Positions 9,137-17,265 of a stretch of 64,000 nucleotides of DNA are shown here, in pieces. The first letter of the stretch is position 1, and every line of letters begins with the position of its first letter. A program made the translations under genes and the position numbers. The DNA comes from Streptomyces tirandamycinicus (GTDB lineage Bacteria; Actinomycetota; Actinomycetes; Streptomycetales; Streptomycetaceae). The DNA lies in assembly GCF_003097515.1 (NCBI RefSeq), contig NZ_CP029188.1, positions 2,482,501-2,546,500 of the forward strand, read 5' to 3'. The notes under the pieces were generated by a model that did no database searches, had not been told where the DNA came from, and was given only the letters and a program-made list of their open reading frames with translations.

Positions 9137-9151
9137 CTGACGAATCGTCAG
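9137..9151. promoter_or_regulatory. Perfect 15-bp palindrome, candidate operator of the DUF35-thiolase pair
   Basis: CTGACGA-A-TCGTCAG is a perfect 7-bp inverted repeat centred on 9144. It lies 30 bp before the TTG start at 9181 in the 265-bp region divergent from the VanX-like gene. Size and symmetry fit a TetR-type or similar dimeric repressor site; the regulator is not encoded nearby. Confidence 0.6.
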
Positions 9152-9180
9152 TTCTGTGATGCGGACGTCCGGGAGGGGCC

Positions 9181-9633
9181 TTGACGCGGGTACGCAGACC
9201 GGTGGTGGCGGGCTGGTTCACCAAGTCGGACGACGAGGAGGGGTTCCGGCTGCTGGGCACCCGCTGCGGCGCCTGCTCGGCGGTGTTCTTCCCACGTGAG
9301 GACGCGCTCTGCCGCAACCCCGCCTGCGCGGGCGGCGTGCTCACGGAGGTGGCGCTGTCGAAGCGGGGGCGCGTGTGGTCGTACACGGACGGCCGCTACC
9401 GTCCGCCGGCGCCGTACGTCTCCGACCCGGAGTCCGGGTGGCAGCCGTACACCCTCCTCGCCGTCGAGCTGGCGGCCGAGCGGATGGTGGTGCTCGGGCA
9501 GGCGGTCCCGGGGGTGACGGTCGCGGACCTGAGCGTCGGCACGGAGGTCGAGGTGGTGCCCGGGATCCTCTCCGAGGACGCGGACACGGTGTGGACGACC
9601 TGGCAGTGGCGCCCGGTCGAGGAGGAGCGGTGA
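9181..9633 (+). CDS. Zn-ribbon/OB-fold protein (DUF35 type), thiolase partner
   Basis: DUF35 proteins pair an N-terminal rubredoxin-like zinc ribbon with an OB fold and form complexes with non-decarboxylating thiolases or lipid-transfer-type thiolases, where they help acyl-CoA handling. Here the ribbon is CGAC (residues ~28-31) followed by LCRNPAC, giving four cysteines, and the OB part follows with GRVWSYTDGRY. Length is 150 aa, normal for the family. The start is TTG 9181, supported by GGGAGGGG five bases upstream. The stop overlaps the next start by 4 bp (GTGA), so it is translationally coupled to the thiolase at 9630. The pair suggests a two-subunit acyl-CoA enzyme; substrate unknown. Confidence 0.9.
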   Translation: MTRVRRPVVAGWFTKSDDEEGFRLLGTRCGACSAVFFPREDALCRNPACAGGVLTEVALSKRGRVWSYTDGRYRPPAPYVSDPESGWQPYTLLAVELAAERMVVLGQAVPGVTVADLSVGTEVEVVPGILSEDADTVWTTWQWRPVEEER

Positions 9634-10817
9634 ACGAGGTCGCGGTGCTCGGCGCGGGCATGCACCCGTGGGGCAAGTGGGGCCGGAGCTTCATCGAGTA
9701 CGGGACGGCCGCAGCCCGTGCCGCGCTCGCGGACGCGGGGATCGGCTGGGCCGACGTCCGGTCGGTGGTCGGCGCCGGCACGATCCGCTGCGGATACCCC
9801 GGCCATGTCGCGGGAGCGGCCTTCGCCCAGGCCCTGGGCTGGCAGGGGACCCGCGTCACCAGCGTGTACGCGGCCTGTGCCTCGGGGGCACAGGCCATCG
9901 ACACCGCACGGGCCCAGATCCTGTCGGGCATCGCCGAGGTGGTGCTGGTCGTCGGCGCCGACTCCGCGCCGAAGGGGTTCTTCGCACCCGCCGGCGGCGA
10001 CCGGCCCGACGACCCCGACTGGCTGCGCTTCCGGCTGCTCGGCGCCACCAACCCGGCCTACTTCGCCCTGTACGCGCGCCGCCGCATGGCCCTCCACGGC
10101 GACACCCCGGACGACTTCGCCCGGGTCAAGGTCAAGAACGCGGCGGCCGGGGCGCTCAACCCGTACGCCCGGTACCGCACGGCGGTGAGCGCCGGGCAGG
10201 TCGCGGCCTCCCCCGTCGTCGCCGACCCGCTGCGGCTGCTCGACGTCTGCGCCACGTCCGACGGCGGCGCCGCACTGGTGCTGTCGAGCATGGAGTACGC
10301 CCGCCGGCACGGCGCCGGCGATCCGGTCCGCATCCGCGCGGTCTCGACGGTCACCCCCGTCTACCCCAGGACCGAGCCCGGCCTCCCGGACATCGCCACC
10401 GACTCGGCGGTCGCCGCCGGTCCACCGGCCCCGGGATTCCGGGAGTCGATCGCCCGCGCCGCGTACGAGGAGGCCGCGCTGGGGCCGGAGGACCTGTCGC
10501 TCGCGGAGGTGTACGACCTGTCCACCGCACTGGAGTTGCAGTGGTACGAGGACCTGGGGCTGTGCCCGGAGGGTGAGGGCGCCGGGCTGCTCCGCGACGG
10601 GGCGACCGCCCTGGGCGGCCGGATCCCGGTCAACGCCAGCGGCGGGCTGGCCTCGTTCGGGGAGGCCGTACCGGCCCAGGCCATCGCCCAGGTGTGCGAA
10701 CTGACCTGGCAGCTTCGAGGAACCGCGGGCGAACGCCAGGTGACGGGGGCGCGCGCCGGAATGACCGCGAACCAGGGGCTGTTCGGTCACGGATCGGCAG
10801 TCGTCGCGGTCAGCTGA
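9630..10817 (+). CDS. Thiolase / SCP-x-type lipid-transfer protein
   Basis: Thiolase superfamily enzyme of 395 aa, probably acting with the DUF35 protein just upstream in cleavage or condensation of an acyl-CoA or side-chain-CoA. The nucleophilic cysteine lies in VYAACASGAQAI at about residue 90, and the C-terminus has NQGLFGHGSAVV in place of the classical GHPxG/CGGG loops of biosynthetic thiolases, which fits the SCP-x/lipid-transfer branch. Start GTG 9630 lies on the stop of the previous gene and is preceded by GAGGAGGAG within that gene. In actinobacteria such pairs sit in steroid, aromatic or branched acyl degradation sets, but none of those partners is here, so the pathway is open. Confidence 0.88.
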   Translation: MNEVAVLGAGMHPWGKWGRSFIEYGTAAARAALADAGIGWADVRSVVGAGTIRCGYPGHVAGAAFAQALGWQGTRVTSVYAACASGAQAIDTARAQILSGIAEVVLVVGADSAPKGFFAPAGGDRPDDPDWLRFRLLGATNPAYFALYARRRMALHGDTPDDFARVKVKNAAAGALNPYARYRTAVSAGQVAASPVVADPLRLLDVCATSDGGAALVLSSMEYARRHGAGDPVRIRAVSTVTPVYPRTEPGLPDIATDSAVAAGPPAPGFRESIARAAYEEAALGPEDLSLAEVYDLSTALELQWYEDLGLCPEGEGAGLLRDGATALGGRIPVNASGGLASFGEAVPAQAIAQVCELTWQLRGTAGERQVTGARAGMTANQGLFGHGSAVVAVS

Positions 10818-11071
10818 GCGATCCCGGTCCGCCACGTGCCCGCGCGGTACCGGGGCCCGCCGGCGCCCGTGCAGCGCGCGCGGGAGAGGCGACCTTGACG
10901 GGCCGGTGACCCGGGGGAAAACTGCCTCTTCGTCGGCGCCGCCCCAAGCAGCGCGGCGTTCCGGCGCGCTCACCACGCTCGTCACGGAGACCGCGTACGG
11001 CACGGCCCCGGCCCTCCGCCCTGCCTCCGCGCTCCGTAGCCATGGGAATCCGCACCCAGCCTGGAGCCGCC
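10818..11071. promoter_or_regulatory. Leader region of glpFK
   Basis: This 254-bp gap should hold the glpFK promoter. A TTGACG hexamer at 10895-10900 is followed 17 bp later by AAAACT, a weak -10, so this is only a possible promoter. I see no gylR-like regulator gene next to glpFK. Confidence 0.3.
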
Positions 11072-11818
11072 ATGAGCAACGCAGACATCTTCCTCGGCGA
11101 GGTCATCGGCACCGCGATACTGGTCCTCTTCGGCGCGGGGGTCTGCGCCGCCGTCACCCTCGACCACTCCAAGGCCAAGGCGGCGGGCTGGGTCGTCATC
11201 GCCTTCGGCTGGGGATTCGGCGTGCTGGCGGGCGCGTACACCGCGGCGCCCCTGTCCGGCGGTCACCTCAACCCGGCCGTGACCGTGGGCATCGCCGTCG
11301 ACACCGGCGAATGGGGCAAGGTCCCGCTGTACATGGTGGCCCAGCTGACCGGGGCGTTCCTCGGGGCCGTACTGGCCTGGCTGGCCTACTACGCGCAGTT
11401 CCGGGCGAACACCCGGCCCACGCTGGGAGTCTTCTCGACCGCCCCGGAGATCCGCAGCCCCACGGCCAATCTGCTCACCGAGACCGTCGCCACGGTCGGA
11501 CTGGTGCTGCCGCTGCTGGCCTTCGGGCGCAACGCAGGCATCGGTATCGGCCAGGTCCCGGGCGAAGCCGCGGGGATCTACGGCTCCGGGATCTCGGTGC
11601 TGCTGGTGTCGCTGCTCGTCGTCGGCATCGGACTGTCACTCGGCGGGCCGACCGGCTACGCCGTCAACCCCGCCCGCGACCTGGGCCCGCGGCTGGCGCA
11701 CGCGCTGCTGCCCATCCCCGGCAAGGGCACATCCGACTGGGGTTACGCCTGGATCCCGGTGGCCGGGCCGCTCCTCGGCGGGCTGCTCTCGGGCGTGATC
11801 TTCAACATCGTGTTCTGA
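11072..11818 (+). CDS. glpF: Glycerol facilitator (aquaglyceroporin, MIP family)
   Basis: Membrane channel for glycerol uptake. Both half-helix motifs are present, [11 protein letters not shown] and [12 protein letters not shown]; the Asp after the second NPAR is the usual mark of glycerol facilitators as against water-specific aquaporins. Six hydrophobic helices can be read across 248 aa. The ATG at 11072 is preceded by TGGAG at about 8 bases; an in-frame ATG at 11042 lacks a site. glpK follows after 90 bp and the two are very likely co-transcribed. Streptomyces often have a gyl operon with gylR and glpD; neither is present here, so this may be a second, separately controlled glycerol uptake locus. 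Confidence 0.95.
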   Translation: MSNADIFLGEVIGTAILVLFGAGVCAAVTLDHSKAKAAGWVVIAFGWGFGVLAGAYTAAPLSGGHLNPAVTVGIAVDTGEWGKVPLYMVAQLTGAFLGAVLAWLAYYAQFRANTRPTLGVFSTAPEIRSPTANLLTETVATVGLVLPLLAFGRNAGIGIGQVPGEAAGIYGSGISVLLVSLLVVGIGLSLGGPTGYAVNPARDLGPRLAHALLPIPGKGTSDWGYAWIPVAGPLLGGLLSGVIFNIVF

Positions 11819-11908
11819 ACCGCCACACCGGACCCTCCGGGTGCACCGCCCGGTCGGCACCCGTTCCCACCGCAGCCCCAGGGCAGCGCCATCCGACAAG
11901 AGGACGTC

Positions 11909-13429
11909 ATGACGGACACCTCCCAGAAGCTCGTCGCCGCCATCGACCAGGGCACCACGTCAAGCCGCTGCATCATCTTCGACCGGAACGGGGCGATCGT
12001 CGCCGCCGACCAGCGGGAGCACCGTCAGATCTTCCCCAAGCCCGGCTGGGTGGAGCACGACGCCGGCGAGATCTGGTCCACGGTGCAGGCCGTGGTCGCC
12101 GGAGCGCTCGCCAGGGCCGGGCTGCGGGCCGGGCAGCTCAGCGCCCTCGGCATCACCAACCAGCGCGAGACCACGGTTCTCTGGGACAGGTCGACGGGCA
12201 GGCCGGTGCACAACGCCATCGTCTGGCAGGACACCCGCACCTCCGCGCTGTGCACCGAACTCGGCGGCGCGGACGGGCAGGACCGGTTCCGCGACGCCAC
12301 CGGCCTTCCGCTCGCCAGCTACTTCTCGGGCCCGAAGGCCGCCTGGCTGCTGGACCACGTGCCCGGACTCCGCGAGCGGGCCGAGCGGGGGGAGATCGCC
12401 TTCGGCACCATCGACTCCTGGCTGATCTGGAACCTGACCGGCGGTACCGACGGCGGCGTCCACGTCACGGACGTCACCAACGCCTCCCGCACCATGCTGA
12501 TGAACCTGGAGACGCTCCAGTGGGACGCCTCCGTCCTCGCCGCGATGAACGTGCCGGAGGCGGTCCTCCCGCAGATCCGCTCCTCGGCGGAGGTCTACGG
12601 GACCGCCGTGGGCCCGCTGGAGGGCGTACCGGTCGCCTCCGCGCTCGGCGACCAGCAGGCCGCCGTCTTCGGCCAGGCCTGCTACGACCCGGGAACGGCG
12701 AAGAACACATACGGCACGGGCAGCTTCCTGCTGCTCAACACCGGCAACCGGCCGGTGCCCTCCAAGCACGGCCTGATCACGACGCTCGGCTACAAGATCG
12801 GTGACTCCGACCCGGTCTACTGCCTCGAGGGCTCCATCGCGATCACGGGTGCGCTGGTGCAGTGGTTCCGGGACCAGCTCGGGATCATCGGCAGCGCGGA
12901 CGAGATCGAGCCCCTGGCCGCGAGCGTCGAGGACAACGGAGGGGCGTACATCGTGCCGGCCTTCTCCGGGCTGTACGCACCGTACTGGCGCTCCGACGCC
13001 CGCGGGGTGATCACCGGCCTCACCCGGTACGTCACCAGGGCGCATCTGGCCCGGGCCGTGCTGGAGGCGACGAGCTGGCAGACGCGTGAGGTGGTGGACG
13101 CGATGTACCAGGACTCGGGGGTGCCGATCAGCACACTCAAGGTGGACGGCGGGATGACCGCGAACGGGCTGCTGATGCAGCATCAGGCCGACGTACTGGA
13201 CGTGCCGGTGATCCGTCCCAGGGTGTCCGAGACGACCTGCCTGGGTGCGGCGTACGCCGCGGGCCTCGCCACCGGGGTGTGGGGCGGGCTGGACGAGCTG
13301 AAGGAGCACTGGCGGCGCGACGCCGAGTGGTCGCCGCGGATGTCCCCGGAGGTGCGGGACCGGGAGTACGGCAACTGGCGCCGGGCCGTGGAGCGGAGTT
13401 TCGGCTGGCAGCGGGACGACGCCGGGTAG
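11909..13429 (+). CDS. glpK: Glycerol kinase
   Basis: Phosphorylates glycerol to sn-glycerol 3-phosphate with ATP, trapping what GlpF lets in; cytosolic. The 506-aa protein has the FGGY-kinase phosphate loop [15 protein letters not shown] near the N-terminus, the [12 protein letters not shown] and [10 protein letters not shown] segments of the glycerol-binding site, [12 protein letters not shown], and the C-terminal [14 protein letters not shown]. Start ATG 11909 has AGAGGA about 5 bases upstream. No glycerol-3-phosphate dehydrogenase follows: the gene is directly convergent with the IS607 remnant 35 bp beyond its stop, so the IS may have landed next to, or replaced, the original downstream sequence. 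Confidence 0.97.
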   Translation: MTDTSQKLVAAIDQGTTSSRCIIFDRNGAIVAADQREHRQIFPKPGWVEHDAGEIWSTVQAVVAGALARAGLRAGQLSALGITNQRETTVLWDRSTGRPVHNAIVWQDTRTSALCTELGGADGQDRFRDATGLPLASYFSGPKAAWLLDHVPGLRERAERGEIAFGTIDSWLIWNLTGGTDGGVHVTDVTNASRTMLMNLETLQWDASVLAAMNVPEAVLPQIRSSAEVYGTAVGPLEGVPVASALGDQQAAVFGQACYDPGTAKNTYGTGSFLLLNTGNRPVPSKHGLITTLGYKIGDSDPVYCLEGSIAITGALVQWFRDQLGIIGSADEIEPLAASVEDNGGAYIVPAFSGLYAPYWRSDARGVITGLTRYVTRAHLARAVLEATSWQTREVVDAMYQDSGVPISTLKVDGGMTANGLLMQHQADVLDVPVIRPRVSETTCLGAAYAAGLATGVWGGLDELKEHWRRDAEWSPRMSPEVRDREYGNWRRAVERSFGWQRDDAG

Positions 13430-13464
13430 CCGCCCGCCACCTCGGGCCACGGCTCGTACCGTTC

Positions 13465-15090
13465 CTATTCAGTGGGCAGGAGTGAGTCTTGGACCCAGAC
13501 CTGGTCACTGCGGACATCCCGAACGGTCTTGGGTGTCCTGGTCGCCCGCGTTCGCTCCGCGTCCGGTGGCACGCATCGTGTGCGTGGTCCGGGAATGCGG
13601 GGGCGGGTTTCCTCACGCCCTCGGTCACGGTGTCCGGCCTGGGCGGTCCGATGCCCACGACGATCGCTCTGGTCGTCGTGGGGCGGTGCCGTCCGTCGCC
13701 GGATACGGTGTCCAAGGGCGCGTCGTCCGATCGCGACGCTTGCCGCGTCGTGTCGGCTGGTCCTGCGGTTCTTCGAGGCCAGGGGCTTCTGCCAGTGCTC
13801 AGCGCCCCAGCGGGAGGTGTACGCCGGGTCCACGGCGACGAGGGGGATGGCGAGTTCGGCCGCCATGGACACGAGCCGGGCTCGCAGCCTGGCCACGGGC
13901 ATGCCGGAGATGAGCCTGCGGAACCGCTTACGCCGTCCGTGCTTCTCCCGGGTCTTCTCCGAGCCGAAGTCGAGGTCTTCTACCGCGATCGACAGGCCGT
14001 ACCGCTTGGCCCAGTGCAACAGGCGGGTGAGGGCGTGCCGGACCTGGGCGTCCCGGTGCCGGGTGTTGCCGGACAGGTCGTAGGAGAAGCGGCGGGGCTC
14101 GCCGCACGGGTTGCCGTGGGCGTCGAGCCGTCACGCGGCGAGGTGATCGGCGTTCGTGTCGACGCCGATCAGGCCCCCGGTGCGGGCCTGGGTGAGGGGC
14201 ACGGTCTGGACTGGCGGGATCGTCCACGACGCGGTCAGGTACCAGCGTCCGCGCTCCACGTCCAGGTGGATGCGGTAGGCGACGGCACGGTTCGCGGCCA
14301 CGCGGTCAGCCCACTGATCGCCCCGGTGATGGAACCGCACGGTGCCGATGGGGACGTACCGGCCGTGCCTGGCGTTGGCCAGGTGCGCGAGCGGCGTCGG
14401 CAGCTTGATGCCGACCTGGCCGTCCGGGGTGACGCGGATCGTTTCGTTGCCGAAGCGTTTGCCCGACTCGCCGTCAGCGGCGAGGAACCAGCGTTCGGCT
14501 TCCCAGCGCTGCCGCCACGCATCCTCGGTGAGCCGCGCGGCGTCGAGGTTATGCCGGCCCAGGGCCAGCTTCTTCCCGCCGCGTATGACGCGGACACGCC
14601 CCGTTTCACGGTCGGCCTGCTCACCCTCCAGCCGGTCTTCCAGCAGGTGCAGGCGCCGTGTCTTGACGAACCACTCCTGTTTCGTGCGGTATCCGCCCGG
14701 CGCCCGTTTCGTGCCCCTCTCCCCGACCGGCAGTGACAGGCGGCGCGCGACCGTGCGGATACCGGCCTCCAGGCCCTGGATGTGCGCCAGCTGGGCCCTG
14801 CGGGACAGCGCCCACTGATCGTGCGTGGCCTTCGTGATGCTCCCCGCCCAGCGCGAGGAGGAATCCTCAGTCAGCTCCCGCTTACGGGCCGCCCACGTCT
14901 CGGTGGAGTGCTCCAGTCCGTCAGCACACCTGCGCTTGAGATCCTTCGACGCCAGCGAGCCGAGGTGCACGCCCACGGCCCGCAGCACCTTGTCATCCTC
15001 GGCAGTCAGGCCCTTGAACCGGGTGCGGATCGCTACGCCGGACGGGCCGAGAGCGACGAACGGCGCGGCGATCGGGCGGAGGTCAGCCAT
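13465..15090 (-). pseudogene. tnpB: IS607-type tnpB (RuvC-like RNA-guided nuclease) with in-frame stop
   Basis: TnpB is the omega-RNA-guided nuclease encoded by IS200/605 and IS607 elements. Without the stop the frame runs 541 codons. RuvC motifs are readable on both sides: GLIGVDTNADHLAA (first Asp), AIS-type second motif IAVEDLDFGS (Glu) and RHDAASVAIGRRALG (final Asp). The frame is cut once, by TGA at 14131-14133 between HLAA and RLDAHGNPCGEP. Reading continues in the same frame afterwards, so this is a single nonsense change, plausibly TGG to TGA. The four-cysteine zinc finger usual before the last Asp is not visible; VDPAYTSRWGAEHWQKP stands there. Readthrough cannot be excluded but decay is simpler, since tnpA is also broken. 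Confidence 0.88.
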
Positions 15091-15720
15091 GTGCGGCGGC
15101 CTCCAATGCCTTGCGGGCGCGGTTCTTCGCTGACCTGCGCCCGTACAGGCGGACGCACAACGACGTCAGCACCTCCACCATGTCCCGCACCAGGTCGTCT
15201 TCGACCTCGCCGTCGTCCAGCACCAGCAGGCGACGGCCCGTCGCGGACAAGGCGGCCTCGACAAGCCCGACGTTCATCCGGCCGAGCCGGTCCTTGTGCT
15301 CCACCACCACGCAGGTCACGTTCGGGTCGGCCAGCAGACGCCGGGCCTTGGAACGGCAGCCGTCCATCCCGGAAGCGGTCTCCGCCTCAACACGAACGAC
15401 TCGGTGACCGGCCTTCGCCACCCACGCCGACAGCCGAGCGACCTGGCGTTCCAGATCGGTCCTCTGATCGTGCGAGGACACGCGGGCATACAGGCCCAGA
15501 CCGCCGATGGCCTCGGGCGTGGTGTTCGCCTCGATGTTCACCAGGATCGTGCGTGGCCCGACCCTTCCCCAAGCTCTCAACTTCGTTCGAGCAGGGGAGA
15601 CCCCATTGCCGGTACCGGCAACGTCCCCTCACGGAACCAGCGATACGCGGTCTGCGGATGCACACCCTGCGTCCTCGCCCATTCCGTCAGATTCACGCTC
15701 TGACAACGACACTCACTCAT
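15083..15720 (-). pseudogene. tnpA: IS607-type tnpA serine recombinase disrupted by a palindromic repeat
   Basis: IS607 TnpA is a serine recombinase with the DNA-binding domain first. The HTH part reads from about 15720 (LTEWARTQGVHPQTAYRWF, then REGTLPVPA) and the catalytic part from about 15565 to 15083 (LYARVSSHDQ with the active serine, VVVEHKDRLGR). The two halves lie in different frames, separated by about 41 bp at 15566-15606 that fold as a hairpin and bring a stop codon at 15577-15579. Removing them would join LPVPA directly to RVGPRTILVNIEA in frame, so the repeat inserted into a once intact gene. A downstream ATG or TTG could still give a recombinase without its HTH. Confidence 0.85.
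15563..15606. repeat. Palindromic dispersed repeat inserted in tnpA
   Basis: The core can be folded as CCCC-AA-GCTC, a 12-base loop, then GAGC-A-GGGG, followed by AGACCCC. A sequence with the same architecture lies at 52893-52929. Its exact 41-bp length is deduced from the frame of the split tnpA. Confidence 0.7.
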
Positions 15721-15828
15721 ACATGGATACGCCCACTCACCCGACTTCGAGGACCAGCAGGTGGAGACCCCCGCCGGCGGAGGTACGGGCCGTGCCGTGC
15801 CCGAGGGGCGGGTGCCGGCCGGCACGGC

Positions 15829-16434
15829 TCAGGTCGCCGCGGGCTCCCGCTCCCTGGTGGACCGCACCAGGGCGTGCTCCACGACCGCCACCAGCACCGA
15901 CTTGACCGACTCCCGCTCACGGGCGTCGCACATCAGGAGCGGTACCTCGGGGTCGAGGTCGAGGGCCGCCCGCACGGTCTCCTCGGGGTACTCCTCCGCG
16001 CCATCGAAGCGGTTGACCCCCACGGTGAACGGGATGCCGCGCCGCTCGAAGTAGTCGACGGCGGCGAAGGAGTCCTCCAGGCGGCGGGTGTCGGCGAGCA
16101 CGACCGCGCCGAGCGCCCCCTGGGCCAGCTCGTCCCAGAGGAACCAGAACCGGTCCTGACCGGGGGTGCCGAAGAGGTACAGGACCAGATCCTCGCGCAG
16201 GGTGATCCGGCCGAAGTCCATCGCGACCGTCGTCGTGCTCTTGGACTCCACCCCTTCGAGGTCGTCCACGGGCCGGCCCGCCTCGCTGAGGGTCTCCTCG
16301 GTGCGCAGCGGCTTGATCTCGCTGACCGCGCCCACGAGGGTGGTCTTGCCGACCCCGAAGCCGCCGGCCACAAGGATCTTCAGTGTCACCGGCTCCACCG
16401 GCGTCTCCCGTCGGCTAGAGCGCCCGAAGACCAT
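15829..16434 (-). CDS. cvnD: Conservon GTP-binding protein CvnD
   Basis: Small Ras/MglA-like GTPase of the actinobacterial conservon, the fourth member of a complex likened to eukaryotic GPCR signalling. The P-loop is GGFGVGKTT (residues ~24-32), LYLFGTPGQDRFWFLWDEL is the switch II/G3 region with TPGQ, and VNRFDGAEEYP stands at the NKxD position with Arg in place of Lys. Length 201 aa. The ATG at 16434 lies 20 bp inside the upstream cvnC gene, so translation is coupled. In S. coelicolor several conservons affect development and antibiotic production; the signal for this one is unknown. Confidence 0.95.
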   Translation of the reverse strand: MVFGRSSRRETPVEPVTLKILVAGGFGVGKTTLVGAVSEIKPLRTEETLSEAGRPVDDLEGVESKSTTTVAMDFGRITLREDLVLYLFGTPGQDRFWFLWDELAQGALGAVVLADTRRLEDSFAAVDYFERRGIPFTVGVNRFDGAEEYPEETVRAALDLDPEVPLLMCDARERESVKSVLVAVVEHALVRSTREREPAAT

Positions 16435-16834
16435 TGATCACCTCGCGGAGAATGCTGACGTCCGGCAGCTCTGCCGGCGGAACGGGACGGGTCACATGGA
16501 CCAGGGCGTCGTCGACGAGATCGCCCACGAGTACCCGGATCACCCCGACGGGGAGGTCCAGGCCGGCGGCGAGCTCGGCGATCGACTGGGGGGTGGTGCC
16601 GCAGCGTTCGACGATCTCCACGTGCTCCGGGGAGAGCGTCCGGTCCCGGCCTGGGTCGTGGGCGGCCGGTTCCGGCACGACGAGCGCGATCAGGTCGAGC
16701 CGGTGCTCCGTGGTACTGCTGGTCCGGCCGCGGGTCATCGCGTAGGGACGGACGACCGGACCGGCTTCGTCGTCGAACCACCGGGGGGCTTGCCGGACCT
16801 GCTGTCTGCCGTCAGTCATGGCCCGTCCACTCAC
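16415..16834 (-). CDS. cvnC: Conservon DUF742 protein CvnC
   Basis: DUF742 proteins (139 aa here) form the third part of the cvn operon and carry a winged-helix-like fold; they interact with CvnA/B in the proposed membrane complex. Typical features are WFDDEAGPVVRPYAMTRGRT near the N-terminus and the C-terminal VSILREVINGLRAL. The GTG at 16834 overlaps the cvnB stop by 4 bp, which favours it; an ATG at 16819 would drop five residues. It overlaps cvnD by 20 bp at its other end. Confidence 0.95.
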   Translation of the reverse strand: MSGRAMTDGRQQVRQAPRWFDDEAGPVVRPYAMTRGRTSSTTEHRLDLIALVVPEPAAHDPGRDRTLSPEHVEIVERCGTTPQSIAELAAGLDLPVGVIRVLVGDLVDDALVHVTRPVPPAELPDVSILREVINGLRAL

Positions 16835-17265
16835 CCTCCGGCGGCGAGCCCGGCCCGGGGTGCCGTCGCGAGGTGGGCGCCGACGCGCTTGACCATCAGC
16901 GTCATCTCGTAGGCGACCAGCCCGACGTCCGAGTCGGCGTCGGACAGCACGGCCAGGCAGCTGCCGTCGCCCGCGGCGGTGACGAAGAGGAAGGCGTCCT
17001 CGAGCTCGACGACGGTCTGGCGTACCCGGCCCGCGTCGAAGTGGCGGCCCACGCCCTTGGCGAGGCTGTGGAACCCGGACGCCACGGCGGCGAGGTGTTC
17101 CCCGTCCTCACGGGTGAGGTCCTTGGAAGCGCCGGTGGCCAGGCCGTCGCCGGAGAGGACGAGGGCCTTGCGGATGGAACCGACGCGCTCGACCAGTTCG
17201 TCGAGGAGCCAGTTGAGCTCTCCGTCCTTGGCCCTGTCGGTTGCTGCGGCGTTCGGTGCGGTCAT
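16831..17265 (-). CDS. cvnB: Conservon roadblock/LC7 protein CvnB
   Basis: Roadblock/LC7-domain protein of 144 aa, the MglB-like partner expected to act on the CvnD GTPase as regulator or scaffold. The family pattern is clear: LNWLLDELVERVGSIRKALVLSGDGL, then HFDAGRVRQTVVELED and SDVGLVAYEMTLMVKRVG. Its ATG (17265) overlaps the cvnA stop by 4 bp and its own stop overlaps the cvnC start, so all four conservon genes are coupled. Confidence 0.95.
   Translation of the reverse strand: MTAPNAAATDRAKDGELNWLLDELVERVGSIRKALVLSGDGLATGASKDLTREDGEHLAAVASGFHSLAKGVGRHFDAGRVRQTVVELEDAFLFVTAAGDGSCLAVLSDADSDVGLVAYEMTLMVKRVGAHLATAPRAGLAAGG

Larger units (their letters stand above)
13465..15720 (-). mobile_element. 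Decayed IS607-family insertion sequence (tnpA and tnpB both broken)
   Basis: The element reads on the minus strand as tnpA (serine recombinase with MerR-type HTH) then tnpB (RuvC-like), overlapping by 8 bp (15083-15090), the usual IS607 layout. IS607 elements lack terminal inverted repeats and make no clear target duplication, so the ends given are those of the coding parts. tnpA is interrupted by a palindromic repeat and tnpB by an in-frame TGA, so the element should not move on its own. An omega-RNA, if present, would overlap the tnpB 3' end near 13465-13600. Confidence 0.85.

Noticed and set aside
7695..9140. A plus-strand frame with repeated CRECAA units, like a cysteine-rich metal-binding protein
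   Set aside because: The repeat is the antisense reading of the 18-bp units in the VanX-like gene; the rest of the frame has no protein character.
13465..15720. An active RNA-guided TnpB system
   Set aside because: tnpA is frameshifted by an insertion and tnpB has an in-frame stop, so the element is treated as decayed.
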